A DNA stretch of 64,000 nucleotides from Acheta domesticus (Eukaryota; Arthropoda; Insecta; Orthoptera; Gryllidae). Each line of letters begins with the position of its first letter. Positions within the stretch are counted from its first letter, which is position 1. The position numbers and the translations under genes are program-made. This document shows positions 1 through 12,510 of this stretch, piece after piece. A model generated the notes under the pieces. That model saw only the letters and a program-made list of their open reading frames with translations, searched no databases and was not told where the DNA came from. The DNA is taken from NCBI GenBank assembly GCA_031308135.1, contig JAHLJT010000631.1:7755286-7819285 (forward strand), written 5' to 3'.

Positions 1-960
1 ATTTTTTTAAGATTCTATATTATTTTATATTCTATTTATATTGTTGATGGACTGATGATGACGGCTAAGCTGTGGGAAACCGGTTCTTTGAACAAATCTA
101 GTTGACAAAGATGACTTAAATTGTTTCATCAGTTTGTCTATAGTCTATATATTTCTTTAATTGTTCATGATTAGTTCTAAAATTTGTATCGAAAAATTCA
201 GATAGAAATACTCCCATTGCCTTACATTCCAAGGTACTTCCAATAACATCATATTTATATAGTGAAAAATACCGACAGTATCGTGAGTAGGTGCGATGGC
301 CTTTTTGGTCTACTGCCGGGTATCAAAAGAAAGCCGTTCGCCTGGCGTCCAGTTTTCGCGCAATTCGCAGTACACCGACGTGTAGCGGGTGTGCATGCAG
401 CGACGCCAGGCGCAGCGAAAGACGCTAACGACGAACATGCGGGCCCTTGGCGCGCCAACAGGCAAGCACGGATTCCCACGAGCAAGTCGATGAACCGACG
501 AAGAGAGATACATTGTTTGGGACAAAGCTTATATAGACAATCATGGCCAGCAACCAATTTTGTTGGCTGTATCATTCGTGCTATCAAGGATACGAAAGAA
601 TTGATTCAAATTTGAATCAGTTCCATCTGTCAGCAAGAAATCATCAAAATGTTCCTTCAGTGTAATTCACGCTACATGCACCGGTTTTTATTCATTAGCC
701 AAATATACTCTTATTTATTCTGTTAATGTGTACATTGCGTTCTTCTGTGAAAACGAACATTAAAATTATTAAAAGCCATTGAAACGTTTCGGTGAAACTT
801 AACGTGCAGAAATAATAAGCATTTTAATGTATGCAATAGTGAGGGGGGAACGGAAAATAATTTGAAACTGTGCCAATGGATCTTCTATGAAAAAATATGA
901 TCACTCCTCCGACCTAAAATTAAGAGATGTCGAACGTGAATTACTGGAGTGATAGGTACT
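1..960. other. AT-rich non-coding DNA, no gene seen
   Basis: No exon, RNA gene or element boundary is recognised. A more GC-rich block at about 340-480 gives short overlapping open frames on both strands, none of which resembles a known family or carries splice sites that I can defend. Confidence 0.5.
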
Positions 961-1182
961 GAATTGAATTGAATTACCTTATTTTACGTGGCGAGACTCA
1001 GGCCATGAGACCTGCTCTTCTGTCTGACCACGCAAATTTTGCTACGCTACTTTCACCAACTAGCGGAGAAAGAAGGTAGCCATGGGCGACAAAACAGGCG
1101 ATTTTGAATTTTGTTCAGAGGCGTCATTTAGGCCTGAGGATCTTTTACATGCAGTAAATCTACTATCATGGTACGAGTATTT
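961..1182 (-). mobile_element. SINE family 3, 5'-truncated copy
   Basis: Read on the minus strand this matches the 3' two thirds of the longer copy at 25690-26037, including the segment around 'catggcctgag' and the terminal run of GAATT/CAATT pentamers (961-975 here). The tRNA-derived head is absent, as expected for 5' truncation during LINE-driven reverse transcription. The identification rests on the two copies in this window matching each other over about 200 bp. Confidence 0.75.
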
Positions 1183-1511
1183 GTGTTGTTACGTTAATTA
1201 ATTAAGGTTTTTATTTGTTTTTTGTATGGTGCGTGTTATTTTTATATGTGGCTTTTGTTGCTAAGTATATATTTTAAAATAAAAATAAAACATTCAGAGT
1301 TTATTTTCTTAGTATGACTTCCACTCACGTGAAATCATTCGAGGAGCCAATGATATTAAGCAGTTCCATTATTAACTTGGTTATTAAACTTACACAACCT
1401 CTTTATTCGTCTTTTTGTTTAATTGTTTTATTAATGTTATTTATTCTTTGGTCACACTGCATACTAGCAACTTTGGTCAAGCTGCATATTAGTCTGCGAG
1501 GGGCCGCCTTG

Positions 1512-1660
1512 TAGGCGTAGGTGCCAACGTTTCCACCGCAATTCGCAACGTTTCTGCCGACCTTTCTCAGAGCGAATTCATGGGATTCATGGTGAAATGC
1601 ATTTCGCCCTGAGGAAGGGCGCAGAATGGCGGCCGAAACGTTGGTATCTGCGCCTAGGAC
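1512..1660. repeat. Inverted repeat with CCGAAACGTTGG motif
   Basis: Arms of about 22 nt at 1512-1533 and 1638-1659 are inverted copies of each other with a few mismatches; both contain the core CCAACGTTTC or its complement. The right arm is preceded by CCCTGAGGAAGGGC and GGCCGAAACG. Similar 'CTGA...GAAACG' tails are known from the terminal repeats of Penelope-like retroelements, but no reverse transcriptase is present, so the class is a guess. A small palindrome, GAAATGCATTTC, lies inside the loop. Confidence 0.45.
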
Positions 1661-1998
1661 GCGGCGTCTCTCGGACAGCCAAGTAGCTAGAGACTCCGGC
1701 TGCGGGAGCCTACGTCGCTCTTATACTGAATCTTCTCGTGCATTGGAAATTATAGATAAATCCACCTGATGCTTCGCGACTCTTGGATTTATCAATTACT
1801 AGCATATAAAACCCGAAATTGTTTCGCGAAACATGTAATTGTAAACAGTTTCACTGTTATACAATTGAAGACGACACATTCGAAACCAGTTGAGCCGCTT
1901 CGCTCCGCGAAACGTATTCCTCCGCCGAATAGATCGGCTGTTTCGCCAGTTGACGATGCCTTGAAACCGCAAGTTCAGAGTGTGCAGTTAGTGATGAG

Positions 1999-2573
1999 TA
2001 GGGCCCGCATGTTTATGACCTAAAAATGTCAGAAATATGCATTTATGACCTAAAAATATGAAAATATGACTTAAATATGATTTAAAAGATTTTTGGTTGC
2101 ATTTTCAAAACCTTCAAAATCTTTCCGCAGTTTAAATAACCATTATATTGAAAACACACTTTTAAGATTTAGAATACTCTCAGTTCACCCCTTCTCCTTT
2201 AGCGCTTCGTGAAAACAATTCCACTTGCTTAAGTTATTAGATAAATTTTATAGAAGCGGTTGACCTTGGCACAAAACCTAACAAAACTAAACTGACACTT
2301 ACTTTACATCTGTTTCTTTCTATGCTTTCTTTTTCTCCGTCTATGTAGCTATATAAAAATGACAAAAAAATAAGAAAATTCATGGACAAATATGTCCATA
2401 ATGCAAAAAATTAACGGAAAATGACCGAAGGGTTAAAAGAATCCAAAATATGACTTTATATGACTCGTGAAAAATTGCATTATGTTAGTCCTTTTTGGCT
2501 AAATTATGCTTGTCTTACATTTTCCTAGGAATGACGCAAAGGAAACAAATATGAGATAAACATCTGGGCCCTA
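1999..2573. mobile_element. hAT-type non-autonomous element, 575 bp
   Basis: The termini are imperfect inverted repeats of about 17 bp starting TAGGGCCC (left, then gcATGTTTAT; right complement, then agATGTTTAT). They are flanked by an exact 8-bp direct repeat GTGATGAG at 1991-1998 and 2574-2581. Short inverted termini with an 8-bp duplication are the hallmark of hAT transposition. The interior is AT-rich, with repeated 'tatgac' words near both ends, and carries no transposase frame, so it is a MITE-like derivative. Confidence 0.88.
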
Positions 2574-2581
2574 GTGATGAG

Positions 2582-3204
2582 GAATGGTTTGCACGAGTTA
2601 TTTAATTGTTCTGATGTCATCTCAGTCAAAAATGACAAGAATTGATGCAATTCATGTCGAAAAGCATTACGTATATTAATATGACTTAAACTTGACTACT
2701 TAATATGACTAAAAGTGGTGTAGTGCTTGTCGAAGGTAAACATACAGCCCGCTGTCATGAATATCAAAAAGCCCGCTCTCATTGCTTTTATCACGCATTC
2801 ATTCAAACTCGTTGGATGGAAGTTTTGAAGTGCAGTTTTCTTGAGTTTTAGCGACATAAATAGTAGATTGTTTCCAAGCGAATTTCTCTATTAAGCGGAA
2901 AGAAAACATAATATGATGTACCACAGCTCCCTTCACAAGGAGTGAGTGTTATTTATCAAGTACGTTTCTCAATTTCGTGTGGGCTGCACGATTGACTGGA
3001 CTGATTATGTAGCTTATCTGATTGCGAGTGCTTGGGTATGAGGCTGTTGATTGATTGATTCATAGTTTTCGTGTTAGTGTAATGAGAGTTTGTTTTTTTT
3101 TTCACGGGAGGTGGCGATGTCCCTTTCCAGCTGTAACTTGAAATTCGGCGCCGACCTACTCTTGCTTTAGATCTTAGATTATGATTCAATGGGAACGAAA
3201 TCTA
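2582..3204. other. AT-rich DNA, nothing recognised
   Basis: A few 'tatgac' words around 2650-2720 echo the ends of the upstream hAT element, perhaps a decayed relative. No coding signal was seen. Confidence 0.4.
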
Positions 3205-3265
3205 TTATGGGCGTGCTTAGGCGGAAGAGCAGGCACTACAGCCTGAGCCTCGCCATTAATAAAGG

Positions 3266-3316
<51 letters not shown>
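3205..3316 (+). mobile_element. Retroelement 3' tail ending in (ATT)n
   Basis: The stretch 'gaagagcaggcactacagcc' followed by 'tgagcctcgcc' closely resembles the last 50 bp of SINE family 3 at 25690-26037, but it ends in an (ATT)n microsatellite (3268-3316) instead of CAATT repeats. A tail shared with a partner LINE, or a subfamily of the same SINE, would explain this. Confidence 0.5.
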
Positions 3317-4554
3317 GAAAAACCACTCAATACATTCAATAAATGACAATGAACACTTATGAGCAAGGAATATTTCATTTCATAAAACATGAGAGAAAGT
3401 AGGGCTAGGATACTCGTCTTATAATTGTTTTTTGCGAAATGTAAGTTAACCGGAAAACCACAATTACGAACTCTCGTAGCGCATCGCACATGACGGGCCT
3501 TCCAGAAGTTGCAGTGCGCAGTTCCGCCTCTTAACTTTTTTCAAAAGTCGGCAGCCGGGAGCGGCCGCGAGCCGCTGGGGCGGCGTTGCGCGGGGCGGTC
3601 ACGGGCAGGGCGCGGCGCTGCTGTCGCCTACCTCCAAGACCCCCTAGATACAGCATTGCATTGTTCCTCCGATTCCGCTATTTTATATCCATTTGACAGG
3701 ATTGGAACTGTATGGAATTCTATGTGTTGAGAACCATGAACCTACCCCAGACCAATGTTAATATTCTTAACAATCTCCATAATGTCGCCAATTGTTATCA
3801 TTTCTGTTCAACTTATGAATTGTGCCTGATGAGGCTTTGGGTGAGAGGATACTAATTGGCGGCGGTTGCGCTACTAGGGACTGGACTGCCTCCGCGGCGC
3901 TCCCGCTCCTAGCGGCGAAGTTGCATTACTTCGTCACAATGATTCATATAACATTGATTTTGAGACAAAAGAAAGTACGTTAATGTTTGTAATTGAAGTA
4001 ATTTGTTAATTCAGAAAATTCATCTGATAACCATCACACTTTTTTTTCTCTCTTTTGACTTCCATGTTTACAAAACGGGTTTGCAACTTATCTCTCATTT
4101 ATTTCACATCTCGCAGATGAAAATTCAGCTCCAAACTCTTTTTTTACATTAAGCAACTTTCATAAACTCACTAATATTCTCACAAGCGCCCTGCCACTAT
4201 TCTTTTCGAATGCACCAGCTGTCCACAGCTGTCTGTCTGTCTCTTCAAAGAGTATGTGTCTCAAAGAGATGTGTGGTTTGCGTTTCGTGCGCCGCCTCAC
4301 TGTCCAATCAGAGAGCTCTAAAATAAGTCCCATGCACAAGCCCAGTGGAAATTGAAAACATGCGTCCGGGAGGCAGGGTGGCAAACGTCTGCAATGGGAA
4401 TAAATTTTGTAATCCACTCCGGATTTCACTTTCCTTCTTCTGCTCCTCGTTCTTCACATATTCCCACTTTTCCTTCTTATGCTTGTCTTCCCCCGGCCTT
4501 TCTGCTTTTAATGCTACAATTCGGCTTCACCTTTTACTTTCTCGCCCTTACTTC
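3317..4554. other. Mixed AT-rich DNA with two GC-rich patches
   Basis: GC-rich patches lie at about 3510-3650 and 3855-3935, rich in CCGCGG/GGCGGC words. They are too short and lack good splice sites or conserved frames. A pyrimidine-rich tract lies at 4420-4550. No gene is supported. Confidence 0.4.
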
Positions 4555-5290
4555 ATAAGAACAAAAAGTATTGTGATCGTGCGCTAAACGGTGAACTTTT
4601 TACAGAAAAACTCTTATTGTTAAGCCCAGGTAACGAAAGACGATAAATCCTGTTGCCATATATAGTACATTACTGTTTCTAACACGTGGTGTAGCCAGAA
4701 TCCACATTTTATGGGTCCTTGATACCAAAAAATTTATAATACAACTACAATATTGAAGAGAGATTTTTTCCTGAGTGGTATCTGTTTTTTAAAGACATCT
4801 TGGAATAAGGTCATGTTCAATTTTTCAAAAATATGCATAATTTTGTTTAAAATAATGCAATTTGTTTAAAAATTATTCAACAATTATATTCTAAAAACCG
4901 GCTCCGATTTTTTCTTTATATTTTCTCTATATCAAAGGACGGTAGAGAAGCTGATACTAGTCTCATTTCCGGAGAACTCTCTGTATTTTCAAAAATTGCA
5001 AAAAAGCTTAACGTTTCGAAACTACGAAGTTGAGATTTTTACCTTAAACAAATGTAAAAAATCAGCTTTTTAAAAAAGATCATGAACAATGTTTTTTTAA
5101 ACGAGTTGTTTTCGCGTAATTTCTGTTTGAAATTAATGGAATTTATAAAAAACATTTTCTCAAAAAGCGCTCCCAATTTTTTTCTATAATTCTTTTGCAG
5201 GAATAAAATAAAGGACGCTTAAAATAATGTCTCCGGGGTAATTTTCTTTGAACTCTCTGACTTCCCAAAAACTGGAAATTTAGAAATAGG
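4555..5290 (+). repeat. Interspersed repeat R4, copy 1
   Basis: The region aligns, with much divergence, to 15225-16080 and in its first part to 26545-26975 and (inverted) 61105-61535. Shared landmarks are 'cagaaaaactcttattg', 'ggtaacgaaa', 'taacacgtggtgtagcc' and a 'cttgatacc' segment; the second part shares 'caactacaat' and 'acatcttgga(a)taag' with copy 2. No protein frame survives. It could be the non-coding end of a larger transposon; the class is unknown. Confidence 0.65.
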
Positions 5291-5589
5291 GCGAGAAAGT
5301 GTGTGATGTTTTTTTAGATTCGTCTTCACTTTCTCCATTTCTAGTTCTCATTCTCTTTCCTCACCTTCTACTTCTTTTTCTTCTCGTTTTTTTTCTCCTT
5401 CATATTTTACGTGACACATCTTCTCGTGTAGGACTCGCACGTTCTTCGTGTGTTATTGTGCCAGTTGCGAATATATTTTTACAGCTGGACGAGTTGTTTT
5501 TGTACGATCAATGTTTTTGCTGACACATAGCAGAAATTTCTTTCAATTTAATAACATAGACATGTGAATCCGTTTATTTTGAATCAAAT

Positions 5590-5802
5590 CTCTCTTTTTT
5601 TATTTGAGGTCTCGTCAACTACTATGTCATTAGTGACCACTATTGGATTTAACGTTATGGTATGAGAATGAAACGATATGGTGATGATATGGGATGAAAG
5701 GACGAACACATACAACCATGCCCGAGGCAGGACTCGAACCCTCGATCCCTTGGTCCGAGATCACTTCAGCACTACCGTCGTAGCGATCCCGGCCACGGGG
5801 CC
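5590..5802 (-). mobile_element. SINE family 2 (tRNA-derived), copy 1
   Basis: Read on the minus strand it opens with a tRNA-like head carrying a pol III B-box match, GGTTCGAGTCC (about 5725-5735), preceded by 'gtggccgggatcgctacgac'. It continues with a body matched by 11125-11363 ('ggttgtat(g/t)tgt', 'aacgtt(a/g)aa', 'caatagtggtc'). The family assignment comes from this pair of copies and the B box. Confidence 0.72.
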
Positions 5803-8800
5803 GACAAATCTCTGTTTCCCAAAAACGATGAACACATGCACTAAATATTGTAATATTTTGTACTTCTATATGGAACCCACCTGATAGGTGGATTTGTCAG
5901 GTATTTGCTTGATTCATGAAGCAAAACATCGTAAGGCTAAGACGGGCGGGTTGAAGTTTAGAGGAAAAGACATCGTTGGCTGAGTCTAAATCAGCTGTCT
6001 TCGATACCTCCTATTTTTATTAGTAAGGATCTCTTTGCATTAGCTGACTTTTATTTACCAGAGTATATTCAACTCCAAATACGAATAGAATATTTTTTTA
6101 ATTTAAATGTATATGAGCCCAAACACGGAGAATGAATATGCATAATTTCACGTCCACTTGATTAGACTTTTCGATGTTATTTTTGTGCCCAACCGGTAAA
6201 TTGTATTTTCCTACATATGTGGCATGTAATAATGATTCTACGCATACAAAACACGTTGGTGAGAATTGGGATTGCGCTGCGGACAACTGGAATGGCATTG
6301 CCTGCGGCAACGACTGAGAGGACACACAATTCGTCACGTCATCTCTGTGTAGCCGATACCGAAGCTAGCCCCAAACCCAAGATCAAAATGTGTCAAAAGA
6401 CGCCTACCGTAAAAAGATTATTTGATTCTGACTCGTTTCTTTTGTAGATGTTTCCACCAGGTAATAATGGCGTGGTTGACTTATCATGCCAAGAGGTATG
6501 GCATCGGAACCATTTTCCCATCCAGAATCATTCATTTTAGAGGAGGGAGGGAATTTTGATTTTTGAAATAGAATTATTATTTAAACCACATTTCTATTTA
6601 AATAATATTTATATTAATACAGTGCGTTTTGAATATATAATGTATGAAATTGATCTAATACAGACGTGCTATTGTTTAGGAATTTTTTAGATAATAATTA
6701 AAATACTTTTTGCTAATTTTCAATTTTAACTCATTAATATAGGCATGTTATACAATCACGAGATTATTTGAATGTTATATATCTCTCACTTTTTTAAAAT
6801 ATTTATAACAGAGTTGAATATTAATTTAGTATATAAGTAATCCAAATTAATATAAATTTTTAATGTTCATGTTAAATTAAGTAAACTTACTTTGATGTTA
6901 TTGATATTAATTTGAGATAATATTTATATTTTATATGAAAAATTAATATTTTTAGGTAAGATATTACGTTTCGGCATTGATTCGCCATTCACCTAGGTTA
7001 ACCAAAAGATTTGCCAACTATATATTTTGTGCCCTTGTCACGGGATGGCGCAAGAACTTATAGCCAGTCTAAACCAAGAAATTTAGAAAACTTTACTACG
7101 AGAAAATATGTGCCATTCTCTAGCACCATTAATTTATTTATAAGTTACTGTTTAAACCAATTGTGAATTGAGTTTAAATTACCCCCTATTCATCTGTCTT
7201 CATCATTCACCCATCAAGATCATCCCTAACAACGTTCAACCAGTGGAAGGCAATGGTAAATGTGCCGTTGTGACCACCTTCCAAGGAAAGTGGTGGGCAT
7301 ACAGGCTGCAGCCTCCCCTCTCCCATTCTCTCGGCAACCCAGCGAGACACTGATCATCGTACATAAATAACAGAATACCCCATTAAATAGGCATCGCCTT
7401 ACACTCGGCAAGGTTCGGTTCAATTTTCATTACACTTGCCAAAGCTCGGTAACCGAAAATGATATGCATCATCATCATCATGATAAAAACAGAACCAGTT
7501 TCCAACTGTAACATTATTAATGATATTCGCGCCTCTTTCGCTCTTAATACACCAGGACATTATAGACGATAAAACAAAACAAATAATAAATTATTAATAG
7601 CAACCATAAGTGAAAATAATTAATGACAATACTGCTCATTAATGAGATATGATATTAGTGTATGTACTTAATTTTCATCTCCTGAATAATTTGAATCATC
7701 TCTTCAATTCGAAAGCAGCGGTAGGCAGCTCCGATCACCTTGCCGTTCCGTTCCGTGTGAGACCAAGGTTTTGTCCAGACCGTGCCGAGTCGTGCTGGGT
7801 TGAGCACTAGGGAGCTCAGACGTCAAGAAAAGTTGCGCGACTAGTATATATCTTACACCGTGGGCACCGCCAACGCGCCGCGCTGCGGCGCCGCGCCGAC
7901 GGCAGACAGCGCAGAGCGCTCTAGCGGCCGCATCGCACACCACTGCGCCAGATCCCCACATTCAATACCACCCCTTCGCTACTACCACCGGCGAGTGTTA
8001 GAAAAACACTATTACACGCAGAACGCACTGGGAAACTCAATCTGCACAGAAACACAGAAGTGTGTCTAATGAACGAAATATCTAAGCAATTGGGACGTGA
8101 AAATGATGTAAATACGTTCGGACAGCGTAAGTTCAATATGCATTCAAATTAACAGATTCTAGTGGCCTACAGCAGCAAAAATTCTGCTGAACAAAACAGC
8201 ACAAAATCGTTTTCCAATACATAGCACGCACACTGGTCAATAACAACAAATTAAATAATCTCGAACAGCTACGCGGTAAATTAAAGAGTTTCAACATAGT
8301 CTTCACAAAAACAATACCATATAGTACATATACCGCGCAACGGTTTTTTATACGTCAATAATAACAGAAAGATCGATATTCCATAACGAAACACTTGGTG
8401 GGCGGAGTCTTCCTTGGAGCCTTTCTTTCGCTTGATGTAGGCAGAATAACCCAATCAAATATTTGCAATTTTCATTAAAAACCGAAAGTTTTTTTTTATT
8501 TTCCTGAGTTCCTGGAAACTACTTAACGAAACCATAGACACTTCTCGCATGGCCAGAGAATGCATAGTTTTGTTTGAATTTATGTGCGCGTTGGAGAGAT
8601 ATATACGTAATCTCATTGGCAATAAAATATGTGCTGGTGAAGATCTGACAGAGTTCCCAAGGAAACTTTATCTTTCTAGTGCCAACCCTGGGGATCCATA
8701 TAAGTCAGCTCCGGATGAATTAGATACAAGGCTTATTCTACAATTGGGCTGATGTTGCCCGGTGGCAGAGTACAGAAACATAAAAGTACATTTACAATTA

Positions 8801-9416
8801 CAAAACACAATTAAAAATCAAAACAATATATAAAAAATCAATATAAAAAAAACAAATTATCTTCGTCAATGTCTAGAAGATGCAAATGCATTTAAATACC
8901 TATACAACAAATGAAACTACATATATACTAACATTTAAGTAAATAAACTTACTTACATATTACACCAATATTCATACATACATACACGCTTACATACTTA
9001 TATACATATCATACAAAAATATAGGAATTGCCTGTTTTGTCAGCATACCATTAATATAACTGAATTCGTGTACACATAATCTGGGTCGGTTTGAATCGCC
9101 ACCTAAAACTGCTTATCTGCAAAATGACTCAGGTTAAGTCGGAGGGAGGGCCGATGTAAAGCAAACGGTGATAGGTTCGCATCGAAGTTGACGGTGCATT
9201 ATAGCAGCTCCGTTCTAACGGTTTTGCATCCTCTTATAAAAAAAATGCTCATATAACCAGCATTTTGCGCTCTAGTAGTAAATATTTAGCAACACAACAA
9301 AGGAGAAGGAAGGCCTTGGAGCTCAACAAAATGAGATATTTTCAAAAATCTATCGAGTGATTATTTTTGTGATTACTCCAACATTCTTAAAGTTTGATTG
9401 TATAATTTTCTTATAG
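5803..9416. other. AT-rich intergenic DNA, no gene seen
   Basis: The stretch 6550-6960 is extremely AT-rich. A CpG- and GC-rich block at about 7850-7990 (with 'gcgccgcgccg') follows a TATA-like 'agtatatatc' at 7841-7850. It could be a promoter or a transposon fragment, but no exon could be delineated on either strand. A short 'atcatcatcatcat' microsatellite lies near 7467. Confidence 0.35.
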
Positions 9417-9870
9417 TCACAACACTAAGATATCCGTTTCGTATGTTGCAAAGTCCTTGACGTTGAAAAATTCAAAAAGTATTGCATGTTTTTCATCGTC
9501 CTTTAACGTGTAGTGTTCGCAATTGAGGTTGTGCATATCAAGACGTAATGCGCTTTCACACGCAGTGCATTGTTTGTTCTTGAATACCGTTTTCCCTGTC
9601 TTGTCAATAACATTCTTCTTCACTGTTCCTCTTCCTATTACTTTCTTATCTTGTCCATTTCGTTGCATCATGAATGCGTTCTTACCACGTTTCTCCGAGC
9701 TCTCTGACACACACGGATCCTTTAATTATTTTGTTTTCGGGCGATTCAAGTACTGTAGTGATTCGTCCCATAAGTGTAGTTTTATATTCCGGGTGGTGTT
9801 CCTCCGCTAGAACGTGAAATTCCGGTCGATGATCTCTTAGGGATCTCTTGTAGTTCAGAAAGTCTTGACG
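9417..9870 (-). pseudogene. Possible decayed mobile-element ORF (unrecognised)
   Basis: A 97-residue minus-strand frame (9417-9710) contains Cys-x-x-Cys followed by a later Cys and an 'ILFEFFNVKDFATY' stretch. That spacing resembles Cys-rich N-terminal regions of some insect transposon-derived proteins. Upstream minus-strand sequence to 9870 reads as Arg/His/Glu-rich peptide but with stops and frame changes. I cannot assign a family; it may be only a chance frame. Confidence 0.25.
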
Positions 9871-10186
9871 AAGCTAAATTGCTATAAATTGTTTAAAAGT
9901 AACGTAATCTGCGGATTTGAGCATACTACATTTCCTTTCATAAATTATTTTTGGGATAATGAGAGGTATATTTTCCGAGTGGCTCACCTGTCCACACATT
10001 TGAAAACATTAATGGTAGCAAAGTATATTACTTTGAATAAAATTTAATTATTGAAAGAATTTTGTACTCTTTACTAATTCGAGAAAAAAATTGTATTTTA
10101 TAAATCTGATGTGACTGTTCAAAGAACGTGTAAATTTGTATTAAAATATATTTTCACGTAATAATAAACTATCAATAAAACACTGG
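9871..10186. other. AT-rich DNA, nothing seen
   Basis: Short frames only; no repeat or exon boundaries recognised. Confidence 0.4.
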
Positions 10187-10750
10187 CAAAGGTGGCTCAG
10201 TGCGTCAACTGGTGTCACTGTAGTCCCTCTGACCGGGAGGTCCTAGGTTCGAGTCCCGACAGCGGCAGGATTTTCGACATTAGCTTGTCAGCTAGGTCGA
10301 ATTCAGTCGCTGTCTGGGGGAGAATTCTAGCGACCGGCTGCTCTGATCGGTAGTTTTCCGTGGTTTTTCCGATCAACACCAGGCGAATGGCGGAGCAGTA
10401 CGCTAACAAACGAGCCACAAACTGCGCGCGATCCTTCCTTCCTCTTCCTTGTCTTGTTCTCACCCCTTGCTTAAACACACTTACGCTCACATTCACTATA
10501 CTATCAAACTCGTCGGAAGAGCAGTCGAAAGCTTAGCGCTTATCCCGGCTGGGGTGGAGCCATCTGATTCGGGACAATCCCCGCAAGCCGATGTAGGTCG
10601 GCGCCGGCTCTCGCCATCCAGCGGGGGAAGATCACCGCTACCCCCGCCATAAAACATGCGCTTTACCTGCGGGAATAACGTTGGGGACTTTAGCACTTGG
10701 CGCGCCCGGAATCAGTGATCAATAAATGAATATGTATAAATAAATAAAAA
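10187..10750 (+). mobile_element. SINE family 1 (tRNA-derived), longest copy
   Basis: This is the only + strand copy of the family that retains the 5' tRNA head. A box-like TGGCTCAGTGC is at about 10193, and a perfect B box, GGTTCGAGTCC, at about 10246. The body holds 'gtcgctgtctgg', 'gtagttttccgtgg' and 'ggtcggcgccgg', and the end is a conserved 'ggcgcgcccggaatca' followed by an A/T-rich tail. Copies at 12511-13043, 20001-20351 and 30091-30617 share this order, which defines a ~530-560 bp element. That is long for a SINE, so the 3' half may derive from a second source. Confidence 0.88.
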
Positions 10751-11124
10751 CTACCATAATAGCATAAAAATAGGAAAATACAAATACAGCAGCTGTTACG
10801 ACTTAATGAGGCAAACCTTCGCGTCTAGCTTATACGTAACAATGGGTATGTACGTACGTAGTGTTAAACAAAGCATGGATACGATCTCGATCGTATTGCG
10901 CAGGCGCCTTGACATTTTGATGTTATTGTATAAATGTAAGATTTTTTGCTGGCTCCCTCTTCTGTATTACCACTCTAGAAAAAATATATAAAATGATTCG
11001 ATCCACCTAATTTCTACAGAACTACCATTATTCTTCAATAAACAGGATAAAAAATTCTGTTATAATTTTCTTTACATTTCCTAACAAAGGCAATAATTAC
11101 TGATGCGGAAAACGAAGAATGCCG
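10751..11124. other. AT-rich DNA, nothing seen
   Basis: No boundaries, exons or repeats recognised between the two SINEs. Confidence 0.4.
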
Positions 11125-11363
11125 ATCTCTGGTGGCCGGGATCACTAGATCGTAGCGTCGTAGCGATCGTAGAAGCGTCGTAGCGAACTCGGACCGAAGG
11201 ATCGCGAGGTCGAGTCCCGCCTCGGGCAGGGTTGTATTTGTGTTTGGCCTTTCACCCCCTTCCATTACCACATCATGTCATCTTCAGTTACGTAACGTTG
11301 AACTCAATAGTGGTCGTTAATGACCTTGATGTTGATGCGACCTTAAATAACAAAACGAAGAAT
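11125..11363 (+). mobile_element. SINE family 2 (tRNA-derived), copy 2
   Basis: This is the plus-strand counterpart of 5590-5802, sharing 'ggtggccgggatc', a B-box variant GGTCGAGTCCC, 'gcctcgggcagggttgtat' and the 3' part 'caatagtggtc'. The head contains a local triplication of 'cgtcgtagcgat/a' (11154-11188) not present in copy 1. Confidence 0.72.
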
Positions 11364-11439
11364 AAAGAAAGCGATGCGGATTGTGCAATGTCTGGAAGAG
11401 GTGTGTCGTGTTATTCTCCGCGCGGTTCGGGTGAGGAGG

Positions 11440-12505
11440 GGCCGCAGCGGCGAGCTCAAGGGCGCAGCCAGCCCCAGCCCCAGCGCCAGCGCCGCCCCGC
11501 GGCGGCGCGTAATTGCCAATTTCTGTCGCTCGCTCCTCTCCAGCCCTCCCTCCCTCCCTCCCCCTGTGCCGCCCCTCCCCCCCAGTGCGTCGCCCGCGGC
11601 GCTGCCACTCCCCGCACCAGCGCCTCCCGCCCCCTTGCGACCCACCCCGCCCCTCCCCGCTCCGGTGCAACTCTCCGCCCTCCATCCCATCGCGACCCAA
11701 CCCGCCCGCCACGCCCCGCTCCGGTCCAACCCTGCCCGCCGCACTACCCTCCATCCCATCCCATCCCATCCCGCCCGCCCCGCCCCGCGCCTGTCCAACT
11801 GTCCCCGCCGCACTCCCCTCCATCCCATCCCTCCCGGCCCCGCACCGCCCCGCTATGGTCCAACCCTGCCTGGCGCACTACCCGTCATCCCATCCCGTCC
11901 CGCTCCCCCCACCGCCCACACTCCTTCGCGACCCGCCCCGCTCTGCTCCGATCCAACCCTCCCCGCCGCACGCCCGTCCAACCGCTCCCGTCGCGCCCCA
12001 CCCCTCGCACCCCCTTGCTCTTTCCCGACTGCCCCGCCCCGCTCCGGTCCAACCTTCCCCCCGTACTCCCCTCCATCCCATCCCGCCCACTTCATTCCAT
12101 TTTGTCCCACTCTGTCCCGACCCGCTTCGTGCCTCGCTGCGCCACTCCCCTCCGTCCCACCCTCTCCGACCCGCGCTGATGCATCCCGCTCCGTCCCGCC
12201 TCTTTCCGTTCTGACCCATTCCTTCCTCTTCGCTCCACTCCCCCTGCTCCTTCACGCTCCGCCACGCCCCGAGCCTTTCTATCGCACTCCCCTCCGTCCC
12301 GACTCATTCCATTCTGTCTGAATCTGACCCGCCCCACTTCTTCCTCCTCGCTCCACCCCCCCCCGCCGATCCGCCCCGCTCTGATCCTCCTCACCTCACT
12401 CCCCTCCGTCCCGCTCCGACCCCTCTCATTCCTCCTGCCCTGTTTCTCCTCACTCCGTCCCGTTCCGGCCCGCTCTATCTAAAAACCGTTCCGTCCCCCC
12501 TCGAT
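11440..12505. repeat. C-rich imperfect minisatellite
   Basis: Strongly C-rich on the + strand. Recurrent units contain 'ccgctccggtccaaccctgc' and 'ctccatcccatccc', with 'tccaac' recurring at 11725, 11794, 11859, 11952 and 12048 (spacings 65-96 bp). It yields Pro/Ser/Arg-rich open frames of up to 315 residues in all + strand frames at once, the signature of low-complexity DNA rather than coding. Related C-rich DNA recurs at 13044-13460 and 17540-18180. Confidence 0.8.
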
Positions 12506-12510
12506 CCACC

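Noticed and set aside
11232..12321. Two 315-residue Pro-rich frames and several overlapping ones
   Set aside because: They lie in C-rich minisatellite DNA and one starts inside a SINE; all frames are open simultaneously.
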